Part shown: positions 1-11,658 of the stretch, piece after piece
Layout of the letters: each line of letters starts with the position of its first letter
Position numbering within the stretch: the first letter of the stretch is position 1
Assembly: GCA_002633025.1 (NCBI GenBank)
Contig: NMRB01000440.1
Location: 195,490-259,489 of the forward strand
Origin: Notospermus geniculatus
Taxonomy: Eukaryota > Nemertea > Pilidiophora > Heteronemertea > Lineidae
DNA length: 64,000 nucleotides
Reading direction: 5' to 3'
Program-made: the position numbers and the translations under genes
Notes under the pieces: generated by a model
The model's input: the letters and a program-made list of their open reading frames with translations, nothing else
What the model was told of the DNA's origin: nothing
Databases searched by the model: none

Positions 1-1
1 G

Positions 2-787
2 GATATTTTGCAGAATACCATGCGACGAATACATTATCATATTGTTCTGGTTAACCCATACATTGAGTTTTATAATACTGCCTACAGTTATATTAATTTC
101 ACACGGTCCGTTTCAAGAACTGCATCTATCTACTTGACTGTCTGCATCGCAGTAGAACGATTTATCGCAGTCTGTAGGCCATTAAAAGCGGCATCCATTT
201 GTACAAATAAGAATGCGTACATCACAATCGGGCTTGTTTTTGTTTGTTCCTTTGTTTATCGCTTTCCACTTCTGTTTACATACGATATCAGCTATCTCTA
301 TGACCCGTGCATCAAGGGACAAAGACCAGTAAAGGTTTATAGTGAGTTGGGAAACAACCCAATATATGTAGCAGTCTACAGAAGTGGTCTTGCAGTTGTT
401 GTGAGCGTTTGTGTCCCCATCACGATTCTAGTCATCATCACATATTCCATTTTGACAACACTCAAAGCATCCACTAGGAACGGTATGACGAGACAATCAG
501 GAAAACGTATCAAAGGAGGTATTTCGGCCACGAAAAGGGTGATGGCAGTAGTAATCGTTTATGTAATCTTAGAATCACCTGGAGCTGCCCACGAAATTAT
601 TTACATCCTTCGTCGTTACACCCCTCTGACAATTGACTATAATTTGAGAGACCAATTTTATTACATAGCTCGGTTTCTTTCGCTTCTGAACCGTTTCATT
701 AACTTCTTTATTTATTGTGTGACTGGGCAACGATTTAGAAGAGGTGTAGTGGAACTATTTTATCGTAAAAGACAAAATGAACGATAA
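2..787 (+). CDS. FMRFamide-receptor-like GPCR (rhodopsin class), 5'-truncated by window edge
   Basis: A heptahelical receptor for a neuropeptide-type ligand at the plasma membrane. The frame is open to the left edge, so TM1, TM2 and the start are outside the window; the first in-window TTG/ATG codons are not the real start. Counting from the TTG at 8, TM3 is about residues 33-57 and ends in ERF (50-52), the DRY-position motif, inside RTASIYLTVCIAVERF, which is typical of FMRFamide-receptor-like proteins. TM4 is about 71-91, a possible ECL2 disulphide cysteine is C101, TM5 is about 124-149, TM6 about 177-200 and TM7 about 217-238. TM7 has LNRFINFFIYC in place of NPxxY, and a basic QRFRR helix 8 follows. 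The stop is at 785-787, with AATAAA about 50 nt downstream. Ligand identity cannot be read from sequence; the FMRFamide subfamily call rests on the TM3 and TM7 wording. Confidence 0.82.
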   Translation, partial: DILQNTMRRIHYHIVLVNPYIEFYNTAYSYINFTRSVSRTASIYLTVCIAVERFIAVCRPLKAASICTNKNAYITIGLVFVCSFVYRFPLLFTYDISYLYDPCIKGQRPVKVYSELGNNPIYVAVYRSGLAVVVSVCVPITILVIITYSILTTLKASTRNGMTRQSGKRIKGGISATKRVMAVVIVYVILESPGAAHEIIYILRRYTPLTIDYNLRDQFYYIARFLSLLNRFINFFIYCVTGQRFRRGVVELFYRKRQNER

Positions 788-832
788 AAAGTACACTTCA
801 TACTGTCCGAGATTTTTAACACTCTCTCATTC

Positions 833-838
833 AATAAA
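833..838 (+). promoter_or_regulatory. Poly(A) signal AATAAA of the GPCR gene
   Basis: Canonical AATAAA hexamer 46 nt past the GPCR stop codon, in AT-rich sequence. It is correctly placed to end a short 3' UTR. Confidence 0.6.
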
Positions 839-1066
839 ACAAAATATCTACAGACATTATTCACCCGCTATCAACATTTTGATGTGACTGAATCGTCGGT
901 GACCTCTCTCATGCCTTTGAGTAATTTGTGAGCAAGTTGTGATTTCATGGGATAAACCAGACCAACTCACCCTGATTGAACAACATTGAGCGGGTCGCTG
1001 ACGATCGCAACACTTCACTTCAGTACACCAACATACACCGGAAGCCAAAAACTAAGATTTCCTATA

Positions 1067-1295
1067 CACTGTTAGAAATTATTGTAATAATTTTACAGAA
1101 AGGGCCTGCAGCAGAGTCCCCCGACTCAATTTGAATTTCCATAGAAGCTTTCTGAGAGCAGTATGAAAATATAACTTGGTCAGCCTCCAGTCAAATCTCT
1201 GTTAACATTTATTTAAGTCTGTAATTTTACAGATCCAGTCCTGGGGACTCTGCTGCAGGAATTTTCTGTAAAATCCTCTGTTATTTCTGACAGTG
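1067..1295. mobile_element. MITE with about 50-bp TIRs, TA target duplication
   Basis: The ends are inverted copies starting CACTGTTAGAAAT and ending ATTTCTGACAGTG. Each arm continues through a CTGCAGCAGAGTCCCC-type block. TA dinucleotides flank both ends (1065-1066 and 1296-1297), as in Tc1/mariner-type non-autonomous elements. There is no coding capacity. Confidence 0.75.
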
Positions 1296-1920
1296 TAGAT
1301 ATTTTCAGGATTGAACGATGATTTTAAGCACACTCTCGATTTATTGCAGTGGCTTTCGCGATTGATTTTGCCGACAGAAATAAAACAACGGCAAAAGAAA
1401 TGGCGGCAGTATTAAACCAACGACGAAAGCTTTGGCTAATTTCTCTCATTAATTTGCTACTACGCAAGAACTACATGTAGAACCGGTATACCAAAAAAGG
1501 TCCCTAGCTGAAAGTGTCACAGGACACTTACTCCTAGAGATGAAAGTCCGCTGGCCAAGGAGCACTCAAAGAAACGAATTCCTGGCGGAAATCGTATCTG
1601 CGTTTTATTGCCGCTCCACAGGATCCAATTTTTCTGTCAATTTTTTTAATGAAACTTTTTGGTAAGATGTTTTATTTCAAATCGCCCGTCGCACCCGATG
1701 GATTTATTTGATCAGAATCCCACGTGTAGGCCTATTAGCTACATCATAAGACTACACCATTGTGGGAGCATAGTCGGAGGGCGTGGTGATGTCACAACCT
1801 TTGGTCGAGATGGGCATTGACAGAAAATGATACAAAATAATAAGAGAAAGCAGTGGAGAAGAATTTGTATTGTAACATGATGTTTTCAGCTTATTGGTAT
1901 GTATACATCTGCATGTTTCC

Positions 1921-2281
1921 GGTGTAGCAGTAAAAAGTGTCCCCCTGTAAAAAGTGTCCACTTCTATTGTTGAATGACGGTGTAGCAGTAAAAAGTGTCC
2001 CCCTGTAGAAAGTGTCCACTTCTATTGTTCGAATGACGGAATAAGCGGCATGGGTAAAGAAACCAATTGTCAGAGATTAGAATGTAACAATACGATCTTT
2101 TGTTCCCCGTACAGGTGTGAAGGGAAAGAATGTCCTAGGAAAAACTGTCCGGGGAACAAAAGATCCTATTGTTACATTCTAATCTCTGACAATTGGTTTC
2201 TATACGCATGCCGCTTATTCCGTCATTCAACAATAGAAGTGGACACTTTTTACAGGGGGACGCTTTTTACTGCTACACCTG
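1921..2281. mobile_element. Palindromic MITE with TIR CAGGTGTAGCAGTAAAAAG; left arm end duplicated in tandem
   Basis: 1980-2281 is a long inverted repeat. Arms carry GTGTAGCAGTAAAAAGTGTC, a TGACGGAATAAGCGGCATG block and AACCAATTGTCAGAGATTAG. 1921-1979 is an extra direct copy of the outer 59 bp of the left arm. Relatives lie at 48.66-48.80, 56.35-56.51 and 58.20-58.37 kb, and split halves lie at 30.44 and 32.61 kb. Short ORFs here are products of the palindrome, not genes. Confidence 0.75.
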
Positions 2282-2688
2282 TTTTCAATTCTACTGAGGC
2301 TCTTGTTGGTGTGTGATTACAGAAACACCGTTCCGTCCTCGTTGTACGACGCGCGTCGTACTACATGTACATTACAAACCATTCGTCGTCGCTTGTGCCT
2401 TTTCGGTGAGACCAAAAATTTATAAGGCGGCTCGCTTATGAATTTTTGGTGAGACCTTTATTTGTTCGTATACGCCGTGACTATTTGCACAGCAATTAGT
2501 TGCTGTCCCAGACCCTCGTACACGCTATGCATTATACAGGGTCTGGGCGCCCGAGACTAGATTCGAAACAGCGGCTGGGTGACCGAGACTACGCTCGCCG
2601 ATTATGATCCATGCTGTCTATTATACTGTGTGCGGCTTTAACGCATTTGTCATACTGTTCTGCCTCAAAATATGAAGTTCAAGACTAT

Positions 2689-2806
2689 GGGCCGTATTCT
2701 AGAAGCTTCCTTTACTCTAAGGTTTACCTTTAGCTATTGTGTGCAGGGCAGAATACAAACGCTTAAAGTACACCTTAGAGTTAAGGAGGCTTCTAGAATA
2801 CGGGCC
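2689..2806. mobile_element. Small palindromic MITE, GGGCCGTATTC termini, TAT duplication
   Basis: Perfectly opposed ends GGGCCGTATTCTAGAAGC and GCTTCTAGAATACGGGCC, with TAT on both sides (2686-2688 and 2807-2809). It is one of at least six elements in the window sharing this terminus. Confidence 0.75.
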
Positions 2807-2895
2807 TATAAATTTACGAAACCATATACTTTTGTTGTACGGGATCTTGTCCTGAACCAGCCAAAAAATTCCCTGCTCACGTCTTCAGTCAGTTG

Positions 2896-2961
2896 ACTGG
2901 CGCAGTGCCAAGATGGAGTGGACTGTAACCCAAAGGTCGCGGATTCGAAACCCAGTAGCCA
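2896..2961 (+). other. tRNA-like module (SINE remnant?)
   Basis: There is a B-box-like GGATTCGAAACC and an A-box-like TGGCGCAGTGCC at tRNA spacing. No closed acceptor stem is visible, so this is a tRNA-derived fragment rather than a working tRNA gene. A T-rich tail follows. Confidence 0.3.
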
Positions 2962-2999
2962 ATTTTAGTTTTTTTTTCTTTTTTTAACTTTCTTTTTCT

Positions 3000-5097
3000 T
3001 TTGTCAGAGAACTGTTGTGACTCTTTGAAATTTCAACATGGAACAATTGGTTAATTTATCTCTTCTTAATGGTGACACTGATAAAATCGGCTACAGAATC
3101 GTCACATCAACATGGGCAGGGGCACACCCTGGTATTCGGACTCATCCCCATGCTCTCACCCACAACCCCCAGGGGAGATAGCTATGCGACTGGCGAAAAC
3201 CGACAGAACCTCGGCATGCGTCACATAGGCCTATATATAGGTGTCTAAGACTTGGGTCACCACACAGGAACAGGCTGCAATACCTGATGACGGACCTGAC
3301 AATGACCTAGGAACCTATCGGAGTAAGAACATCTTCCATATACATGTATTCGAGTGGTAAAAGAGGTTGTGACGACAAATGTTTGGCAAGAGCACCCTGG
3401 GCAGCGTAGGCCTACACGTAGGGGACGTACAGTAAAACCTGCCATGCACTTGCCCAGAATCAAACGTTAATCTACTGAGATCGAAACAGGCCGAAGTAGC
3501 ATTCGTTCCAAGCTGGTATTTGCCCCTGCAAGTGGCCATGTATGGCTCATTTTGCCGAATTCTAAAATTTCCCTATGAAAATATCATCTTTTCCTAATTT
3601 ACACAGCAAAATGTGGGCGGGCAGAAATTAATAGTGCTTATGAACATTAAATACGTACTTTTCACTCCCTATAGTTACACAGCATGCTGTGCAAATAGCA
3701 CCGGCCGTTCATATAATCCACCTACCCTTCCGCCCTTTCTGACAGAAATTAACAAACCATAAATAGGTGCACTTCATTGTTCCAGAAGCATACGCATTTT
3801 TCTGATGCGGACCCGCGAGTCCTGATAAAGCTGCGTTTACCGGACACCCGGAATGCGGAAGCGGTATGCTACACTGAAAGAAATTTCCTTCTCAGGATGA
3901 GTACTTTAGGGGTACTCACAGATGTCCCTGAGATGAGTAGAAAGGTACTCATAATGAGATTCTATTTGCTCATAGTGAGTAGGTAAATACTCATAGTAAG
4001 GCAAATACTCATTATGAGTATTTACCTATGGGTCGTATTCATAAAGCGGTTCTATCGTTAGAATCGTCTTCGGCCGGTTGCAAGTGTAGTGGTGAAGTAC
4101 AGGGATAAGACAGGGATGTTGGCCGATCTGAATAATTGAAGCGGGGTGTGTTAGACAGTGCATGTGGCTTTCACATGTCCAAAAATTGGGGGAAATAATT
4201 AGTAGTTATCGAGTAAATCAAGAATATCTGGTGCTGATTTACTTGTGATCAAGAGTGTACGTAGAATGAACTAATCGACAAAAGAACATTAAGAACAAAG
4301 TATAATATACACAATGTATTATCAGAGGTAGTGTATCAATTCATACAAAAACAAGTGAATTGTCTAACTAGAAACGCTTTCAATTCTTCACAATTAAACG
4401 TTGCAGGCAATAAATTATCCAGTCATCGCTTTTTAATGAAGAGGGTTTCTCTGGAATCTATTGTGAATATGATCGATGATGATTCAGTGATGGAAAATAC
4501 TTCGCCCCTCGCATAATTTCAACGGAGTGTGCTTGTCTAACTGGAACTAGTCGCATCCCACGAACTCTGAACAGTGCTGTCTACCACTGAGATCCGGGTA
4601 GATGTATTATGACGCAATATTCCAAACCTCATTGTTATACCATGGTATCGTTCCAGACTGAGTATGGTAGAGGTAAGGAGGCGCCTGTTTCATAATGGTT
4701 CCATTAACTTTAAGGCCACATAAAAAAATACATGTACTTGTTTAGCGTCCCCTCCCGACCTGAAAAATGCCAAGACCCCTGAATTTTTTTGTAATGCATT
4801 TTCCATTAAAAAATTGCCAACTCTAAAAGTTGAATTTTAAAAAAAAACATTTTATTTGTTATTGGACGTATTCCGACGAATCACAGCCAGAATCAAGAGG
4901 GCGACAGTAGTCTCTTAAATCGTCAGATGTAGAGACTACTCTGTGGTCTAGACGAACCTCGGAATATGGTTGTGAAGGCCAATAGTAGTGAGGTTTCGCA
5001 AGTCTGACGAAAGACGAAGTACGAAATGCGAAATTGGACTTCACTTCCATAACGATGATAACCAAGCGGCCATCACGTCAGCTGAGCAAGCGACAGG
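3000..5097. other. Intergenic; no gene seen
   Basis: Mostly unique-looking AT-rich sequence. About 3900-4030 is dense in short TACTCATA/TATGAGTA inverted units. 4028 starts with GGGTCGTATTCATAAAGCG, a lone MITE end. ORFs here are short, overlap on both strands and resemble nothing I recognise. Confidence 0.4.
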
Positions 5098-5213
5098 TCC
5101 AGGGGCCGTATGCATAAAACATCTTAAGTGAAAAATTTCCCTTAAACTATTGTTCCAAACAAAAGATAAGGGAAATTTTACACTTAAGATGTTTTATGCA
5201 TACGGCCCCTGGA
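5098..5213. mobile_element. Small palindromic MITE, GGGGCCGTATGCATAAAA termini
   Basis: Near-perfect inverted repeat with arms of about 45 bp around a short loop. It ends in CCAGGGGCCGTATGC and its complement. Same terminal class as the elements at 2689, 16699, 16841, 27080 and 59839. Confidence 0.7.
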
Positions 5214-6460
5214 TTCGAATCCAGCCTGCGCCAGATGGAATTAATCGTCCCTGGCACTTCAGCCTGTCGCATGGAACGTGGCGCCTTGTACATTGAACCT
5301 TGCAATGGGCAAGTAAAGACGCCATCCAAATGAGGAACGGGTGGCGTGACGAGATGGCCTTTCCATACTACAGTGTAGCAGGGTCATAATGCTTTGTCTA
5401 TGACGATAAAGTCAAAACGGCGTTAAGGTCTACCGATACACATGCGAAATTTTTGGTATCATTGAAATCAATGCTGCATTAATCGATAGCTTTGGGAAAT
5501 ATCATGGTATTCTTCCCTTTCCGTGATGAATTTATGGACCTTTCTAACAAAGATGGTGGCCTACTAGTTCTCCCACATGACGTCCTGGCCATTGTCCAAG
5601 CATGACAGGCCTATATCTCTACCAGACGTATTCTCCCAATTATTTTAGGCAAGCTTTTGTAACCATGGCCCGCTTGACCAGTGGCCCCTGAATCGTATTA
5701 AACTTCTAATGTCACCAACTCTTTGACCNCGCCCCCCCCCCCCCCCACACACACACTGGATTGCTGAAATTGATTTAAATTTCCCGCGGATAGAAGTTAT
5801 GCAGCTCCTGGAAGTGGAGGTAACAATGTTCGCGCACTGCGCATGCGCATTTGCCGCTTTGGTTTTACTATTTTAATTTGGAAAGCCAGCGTGTTAGGAA
5901 ACAAACACAAAATACTTGGTCCAAATGATGGCCCAGACTGGTAAGTGTATGAGAAAAGAAAGAAACGAAAACATACAACGCAATGATAACGATCTGAATG
6001 TAAGAAATGATAATAGTGTGTCATAAGCACTGCAGTCAGTTGGACTGTCAAGTGTCATGCTGGATCAGAATTCGTCTCAAGGCAATACGCCATCTATTAG
6101 CAGCTCGCGGAGTTAATATCCCGTCTTACTTCACATGTCAGTGCATGCCTAGGCCGGTAGTCTGTAGTTTCCGGAAAGCTGGAAACATGGAAAGTTGGAA
6201 AGTACTGGAAAGTCTTAAACTGTAGAAAAAGGATTACATAAAAGAGAATGTGTGGCATTCTTACATCACAGCAGTATGATCAATGAACAAATAAATCACA
6301 AGTGTTAGCTTGGCACTCGTCGTTTAGTCATTAAAAAACGCGAAAATATCTTCCTGCGGTCCACCTTCAATTTTGTTGGTTCGCCTTTCACATGAAACCA
6401 AGGCTGCTATCTTAGTTTACGATAGACAGCAGGAGTGGACTCGAAGCCGATTCGTGGTAC
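5214..6460. other. Intergenic; no gene seen
   Basis: Contains one ambiguous N and a poly-C tract near 5729-5747. No repeat structure or coding signature stands out. Confidence 0.35.
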
Positions 6461-6606
6461 CTTAGGCTGCAATCACATACTAGTACAGCTACACTCTACG
6501 CGGACACGCCGGTTAACAATGGCTTCACGGTCACGAGCCCTTTGGGAAGCCTTTGTTAGCAAGCCTACACGTGTAGCGTGTAGTTCTCTGTGATTGCAGC
6601 CTAAGG
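6461..6606. mobile_element. MITE with TIR CTTAGGCTGCAATCACA and a conserved GTTAACAA...GAAGCC core
   Basis: Ends are CTTAGGCTGCAATCACA and TGTGATTGCAGCCTAAG. Inside is a core with GGTTAACAATGGCTTC, a GGTCACGAGCCC block and GAAGCCTTTGTTAGC. The core recurs near 9385-9445 and 47085-47130 with different outer arms. Confidence 0.7.
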
Positions 6607-7787
6607 GGGCTGAAAATGAGCGCAAATGTACAATTTACTTCCATGAAGGAACACCAATACAAACTTCGACGTTTCGCAATAATTTTTAGCATTTTTCTGA
6701 ATCAAGAGTGTATATTCGTGTCGTTTGGGAGACATTTCCGATCAGCCAGTCCCAATTCCGAATCCACGGCCTGTTCTCATAACACGCTCCCATGCTCTCA
6801 TAACACGCTGGTCACAATGCATCATGTCAGCATCTGACTCGTCAACAGAGAAATCGCCCGTATCGGCGATAAAAGCATAGTCGCCCCTTATGTGTACATA
6901 CCTGAGACAATAATTCACATCTTTTTAATAAAAGCCTGTGGGAGTAGGGGATAAATCGCTCAATCCATATCAGACAAGCACCCCAAAGTACCCGAAATAA
7001 CAACATAGTGCCCCCCCCCCCCCAGTTCATGTGTTGACAAGTAGGTAAATAAACAGAGTGATTATATGATCGTATGCTGAAGGAATACATAAGACCCAAT
7101 TGTTTTACTGCACAATTGTTTCATTAATACTGTATTTCTGTAAAAACACTGTTATGTAGACTCAACTTCACTTTGATTAAGTTGTACACTTGACAACGAC
7201 CAGGGAAGACTGGTAGAAACGTCGTGTTTAAAATAAATCTAGAAAGAGTAACCAAAAAGTTGGATTAGTTATAGTTATGCTAAGGAGTGTCGTATCAAGT
7301 AATAACTCTTATTTTCATTGCCGTACAGAGGTGGTCTTCCGATTCTGTTAAGTGATCCAGAATATTACTATCAGCTGTAATAGTTTCAGGCATACTAGAG
7401 TTTTCCGGAAAACGAAGAGACACCTGTCTGGAAAGATGTCGGTCTAAAGTGCAGGTTGCAAGTTAATTATTAGTGTCGGTGTTAGCGTTCAATGGGGAAA
7501 TCAAATGTTCTGTTAGTAGCAAATACTATTGTCCGCGAGTCAACCTGCATTTCATACCGACCGTCTTCGCGCATCATTAGGCAAAAGAGGTGCCATTGGC
7601 ACATCTGATATGCAATGTCGCTTCCACGTCAGGCATGTCAGGGTGGCGTTGATAAGTACTGGAGGGAGTCCGATGATGCCACCGTAAAGGGTTGACTCAG
7701 CCCGAAGAAAGGATCGCGATTCATGAGCTGTTCGTCGAACTAAGCTCGGCTCTTGTGACAAGCGCAGATTAGGTCGACGTCAAAGAC
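6607..7787. other. Intergenic; no gene seen
   Basis: Contains a poly-C run near 7012-7023. At about 7185-7225 a fragment reads GACCAG...CTGGT followed by AGAAACG, like the hairpin found at 3' ends of Penelope-type elements. The remainder looks unique. Confidence 0.3.
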
Positions 7788-8698
7788 TAAAGGCGCGGCT
7801 CCACACGACAGTTTTCTAGCGAAAGTTTGCTGTCAGAAAGTAAATGTCCAATGACTATCCCGTGGAAGTTGTTCAGCTAGTGACTGAATGACAGCAATCG
7901 ATAACTGATTGTGGGATAGTCAATTTCTGTCGTGTGGAAGTAAGTGATCCCGATAGATTTTGTAAGCTAGTAAAAAAGTGTCAGACAGCCCTTTTATTGA
8001 ATAGCACATGCTCTATTTCGGGATAGAACTGTCGTACGGATCAGTGCGAGTTGTACACGAGAAAGGGCAGACGGATTTCGTATTGAAGTTGCGGAGGGGT
8101 TTGTTCAAAACTTGGCGTTGGCATTAGCATTGGCACTGGCAATGAAATGAAGTGGAAAATGATTCTGAAGTTGATGCGTGATAATAAATAAAAAATGACT
8201 GATTTTAGAAGAATTATTCCTCTTCGCAATATAGACAGTTTGAAGAAACCGGATGCATGAAAAAGTCAGGCGAACGATTGTAAAAGAGATAAAGAGCAGG
8301 TATGCACCGTACTGCTCCCTTTAAAGGAACCATTCATACCGAAAGCTTGTGCCTCCTCCTTTACCTCCGCCGGCCTCGCAATGTCAGGTAAACTTCAACC
8401 GCCGCGGCTACTTGTTTCCTTCTTGACGACAACAAAGATAGCTATCGCGCTGAACAAGATAGCTATCGCGTGGAAGGTAAACACGGCTGCCAGACAGAAA
8501 CTATTTGACAATCCCACCGTACGTGGAAGGGCCTTACAACAGTTGCTTTCGATAGAAACTATCTGGCTCGGTTCCAGAGCTCGTAGACAGTGACTATCGG
8601 CGATTTTCTCTGTCTAGTGGAAGGACCATGTATAGTTTTCTATCAACAGTTTTTCAGTTACTATCCACAGTTTACTGTCATGTGGAGCCCCGCCTTAA
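7788..8698. mobile_element. Non-autonomous DNA element, TIR TAAGGCGGGGCTCCACA-type
   Basis: The left end reads AAGGCGCGGCTCCACACGAC. The right end is its complement, GTGGAGCCCCGCCTTAAGG. Subterminal blocks with ACTATCC and CTATC motifs recur in both orientations. No transposase was found inside. Confidence 0.55.
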
Positions 8699-9355
8699 GG
8701 CCGCGACATTTATTCAGATTTGATTGACATGTGTTGTCTGATTTAACGTCCCATGGCCCCATGTATCTTTCATTCTCTGAAATTTGACTTCCATCGGCCT
8801 CCTGCGATCAATTCAAATATTGACATCTTCACAAAATATGCATTGGTCCCTGATGATATTTAGGTCCATCATGGTCATTCTAAGAACTACGGCTGCTAAG
8901 GCGATGATTCACACGTTTGCGAATATCATCGTCAATATTGTTGATGAATATACCTATAGCTTTCTACTGAGTCTTCTCATCATAGTTTTCATCATAGTTT
9001 TCAGTAAAGAGAGTTTCAGTTTTGTTCCACAAATACACCTTTCACGTGTGAATATATGTCCTTTCCTTTTGACGGCATCACAACGATCTTTTGTATACAT
9101 ATTCTTATGTCGTTTTATTGGAAAGCCCTGGGATCTCATTTACAAAGCTCTCGTGACTTTACGGGTTGCGTCAACTATTGTCCATTCGCGGGTAACCAAT
9201 TGCTCACCATCAGCCTGAGGAACGATTTCCGTACCCTAAAGGCGGTGACAGACTAGCGCGAAAGCGTGATTTTATAGGCCTGGCTTGGCCCACTTATGAA
9301 CATTGCAGAATGTTTGGAATGGCATTATGGCATACGAAGACGAGGGACTCCTTGT
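8699..9355. other. Intergenic; no supported gene
   Basis: A 144-codon frame at 8784-9218 has a hydrophobic stretch but no recognisable motif, and overlapping frames exist on both strands. I treat it as chance. Confidence 0.3.
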
Positions 9356-9480
9356 TTCCTGTACATAGAAGTATACGGTATACGAAAACTTCGGTTAACA
9401 AAAGCTTCCCGAGGATTCACGACCGTGAAGCCATTGTTAACCGGCGTTTTCGTATACCGTATACTTCTATGTACAGGAAG
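9356..9480. mobile_element. Palindromic MITE with about 32-bp arms (TACATAGAAGTATACGG) and GTTAACAA core
   Basis: Arms run from CCTGTACATAGAAGTATACG to its complement at 9448-9477. The centre carries the shared GTTAACAA...CACGACCGTGAAGCC...GTTAACC core. The same arm piece, CATGTACATAGAAGTATACG, recurs alone at about 9700-9720. Confidence 0.7.
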
Positions 9481-9559
9481 CCTGAGCGTGCGTGCGATGA
9501 ACACCACTCTGTCACGGTCCCGCTTTAATTTTTGCTGCTTCGCGCACGTGCTGCTTCGC

Positions 9560-9696
9560 TTAAGGTCTGGGTCAACATGTGCGTTTTACGCTGCGTTTTG
9601 ACGCTTCGCCCATTGTTTGGATGCAGAGCGGCGGAAAAAACAAAAGAGTTAACGCATCACGCAGCGTAAAACGCACATGTGGACACAAGCCCTTAG
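9560..9696. repeat. Inverted repeat CTAAGGxCTxxGTCxACATG with CGTTTTACGCTGCG
   Basis: 9560-9600 is mirrored at 9658-9696, sharing ATGTGCGTTTTACGCTGCG. It is probably another MITE nested between copies of the TACATAGAAGTATACG repeat. Confidence 0.6.
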
Positions 9697-9765
9697 GGTT
9701 CATGTACATAGAAGTATACGCGGATCGCTTTTGTTTCTGGGAGGCATTGCAATGCGGCATGAAAT

Positions 9766-9905
9766 AAGGGTGGCTGCACACCTAACGCGATTCGTTGACG
9801 CATGCGGCAAAGTCTTTGTTATTTTCCGCCGCACTGCACGCAAACAAAGGGTTTGGCGCATGCGTCGCTTTATCGCATGCGAATCGCGTCAGGTGTGTCC
9901 CATTC
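9766..9905. mobile_element. Small MITE with TIR GGTGTGxxxxxAACGCGATTCG-type ends
   Basis: CACACCTAACGCGATTCG at the left is matched by CGAATCGCGTCAGGTGTG at the right. Inner blocks GCATGCGGCAAA and TTTGGCGCATGCG are also inverted. Confidence 0.6.
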
Positions 9906-10330
9906 TATAGGAACTACTACAAATATTAAAATAAAATAAAAGTTGTCATTTGCAAGTTTTTTATGATGAGCTATTACTTATGTAATTTTGACACATGTAT
10001 TTTCAGATTTCAAAAAATTTTGTGCAGAACGATGACAACAAGTTTTCCATTCATATGCAACAAACCTTGTCAAAAGTAGTGCGTTAGTACATGTACATGT
10101 ACGTAATATTCAAGATTAGATAAACTTCAGTCAATTGGTAATATGAAAAAAGACTAGCAAATGCTTTTACTTTAGGTTTGCACAACATTGCCCAGTGCAT
10201 TTTTAAATTCTAAAATGGTCTTTATTATGATCAAACGCCTGTACATCTAATGCTAATAAACGATAAAAAATCGTTTATTGATATTGGTATCGTACATATT
10301 ATGATCCAAGTTTTCCATCTGACCCGCTTT
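9906..10330. other. Intergenic; no gene seen
   Basis: AT-rich unique-looking sequence. A small AATAAACGATAAAAAATCGT hairpin lies near 10257. No gene signal. Confidence 0.3.
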
Positions 10331-11055
10331 TCAAACTCACAAGTTCAAAGTTCCATTTTCCAAAATGGCTGCCTAGCAGCGGTCTTTAAAGTCCGATCAC
10401 GATGAAATCTGCTTCACACATGAAGGCTATAGATACGTATTTGTTCAAGTTCAGAAATTCTAGTTGCAGTAGCTGCCGACGTATGGGTCAACGCCCAATT
10501 TCCAAGAAAGCCACCTGGTGGCCATATTTGAAGTCCGATCCCATACCCATACCCCTACCCCTACCTTGCTCTAGCTAAAACGCCTTTAAGGGAGATTTAA
10601 AATATTTTAGCTTTGAAACCCTTTGAAAAATATGAAAGTAAAAAAATGCGTTTTCGTCGGAGCGTTCTAAAACTAAAACAACATCGGAAAATACGATTTT
10701 CCTGAAACATAGTTTTATCTTTTCAAAATATATTTTAACGTTAAAACAGCTTTGAAATGAAATGGTCCATGGACCATGTGCTCACCTGTGGGTGAATATC
10801 CCAGACAAACAGAATGACAGTTGCGTGTTCAAGTGTATATAGGCCCATTTTGTACACATTAGGGACACACACCGCATGAGCTACTGCAAAATCTTGTCCA
10901 CAGTCAGGTGTACTTCACTGCGGACAGAAATTAGGTCATCCAGGTGTGCTGTGTGTATTTATATATCGTGGTATGCAGGGCTGGCCTAATACATTAGTTT
11001 CGCAGTAGCTCACGCGGACTGTGCCCCTTATGAGCTTGTCCTAAACAGCAGGGCA

Positions 11056-11658
11056 CACTCTTAAAAAATTCTCGTCGTACTGACAAGCTGGAACTCGTCC
11101 TCAGAATATGCTTAAATTGACAGGGTCTATCTTGTCAATTGACAAGTTTTTAACTTGTCATCCTCGGAAAAGAGACATCTTATCATTGAAACAACTACAT
11201 CTCGTCATTCAGGCTACACAAAAATTAAAAGTTATGCGCCAAGATACCGTTATGCGGTAGTTACAAGTACTAATAACAGGTACATATGAAAGAAAAACTC
11301 TCCCAAATTTCAGGGCCTACGGCGGGATTCGAACCTACGACCTATGAAATGTATAAACCACTAGACATAACCCTTAAACCCTCCTGGCTATTGAGGCAAC
11401 GATGGTGACAGCATGCTTAGAGTTCAAGAAATTGAGCGATAAATGTGAGGGAAGCGCATGCGCAATAATGTCCTGCCACCTGCAACTTATCGCCATAACT
11501 AGAGACCTTGTCGACTGGATAAACTGAACTCGTCACAGAGATGTGCGACTCGCCATGACAAGTAAATTCTGTCATGAATGACGTATATCGTCAGGCTGAC
11601 TAAAGCATCTCATCCATATTCGCAGACAAGTTGCAGTGACAAGAATTTTTTAAGAGTG
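11056..11658. mobile_element. MITE, TIR CACTCTTAAAAAATTCT, containing a tRNA-like module
   Basis: Left CACTCTTAAAAAATTCTCG is mirrored at the right by AGAATTTTTTAAGAGTG, with CA on both outer sides. Internal motifs around ACTCGTC and TGACAAG repeat in both orientations. A B-box-bearing module lies at 11328-11395 on the minus strand. Confidence 0.65.
11328..11395 (-). other. tRNA-like module inside the MITE
   Basis: On the minus strand, GGTTATGTCTAGTGGTTTA (A-box-like) is followed by GGTTCGAATCCCGCC (B box) at tRNA spacing. Acceptor-stem pairing is not convincing. It is likely a captured tRNA or SINE head. Confidence 0.4.

Noticed and set aside
2050-2316. 88-codon Cys-rich frame
   Set aside because: Falls exactly on the palindromic MITE and shares its sequence with copies at 56 and 58 kb where the frame is not kept.
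8784-9218. 144-codon frame with hydrophobic stretch
   Set aside because: Low-complexity hydrophobicity from T-rich DNA; overlapping frames on both strands; no family signature.
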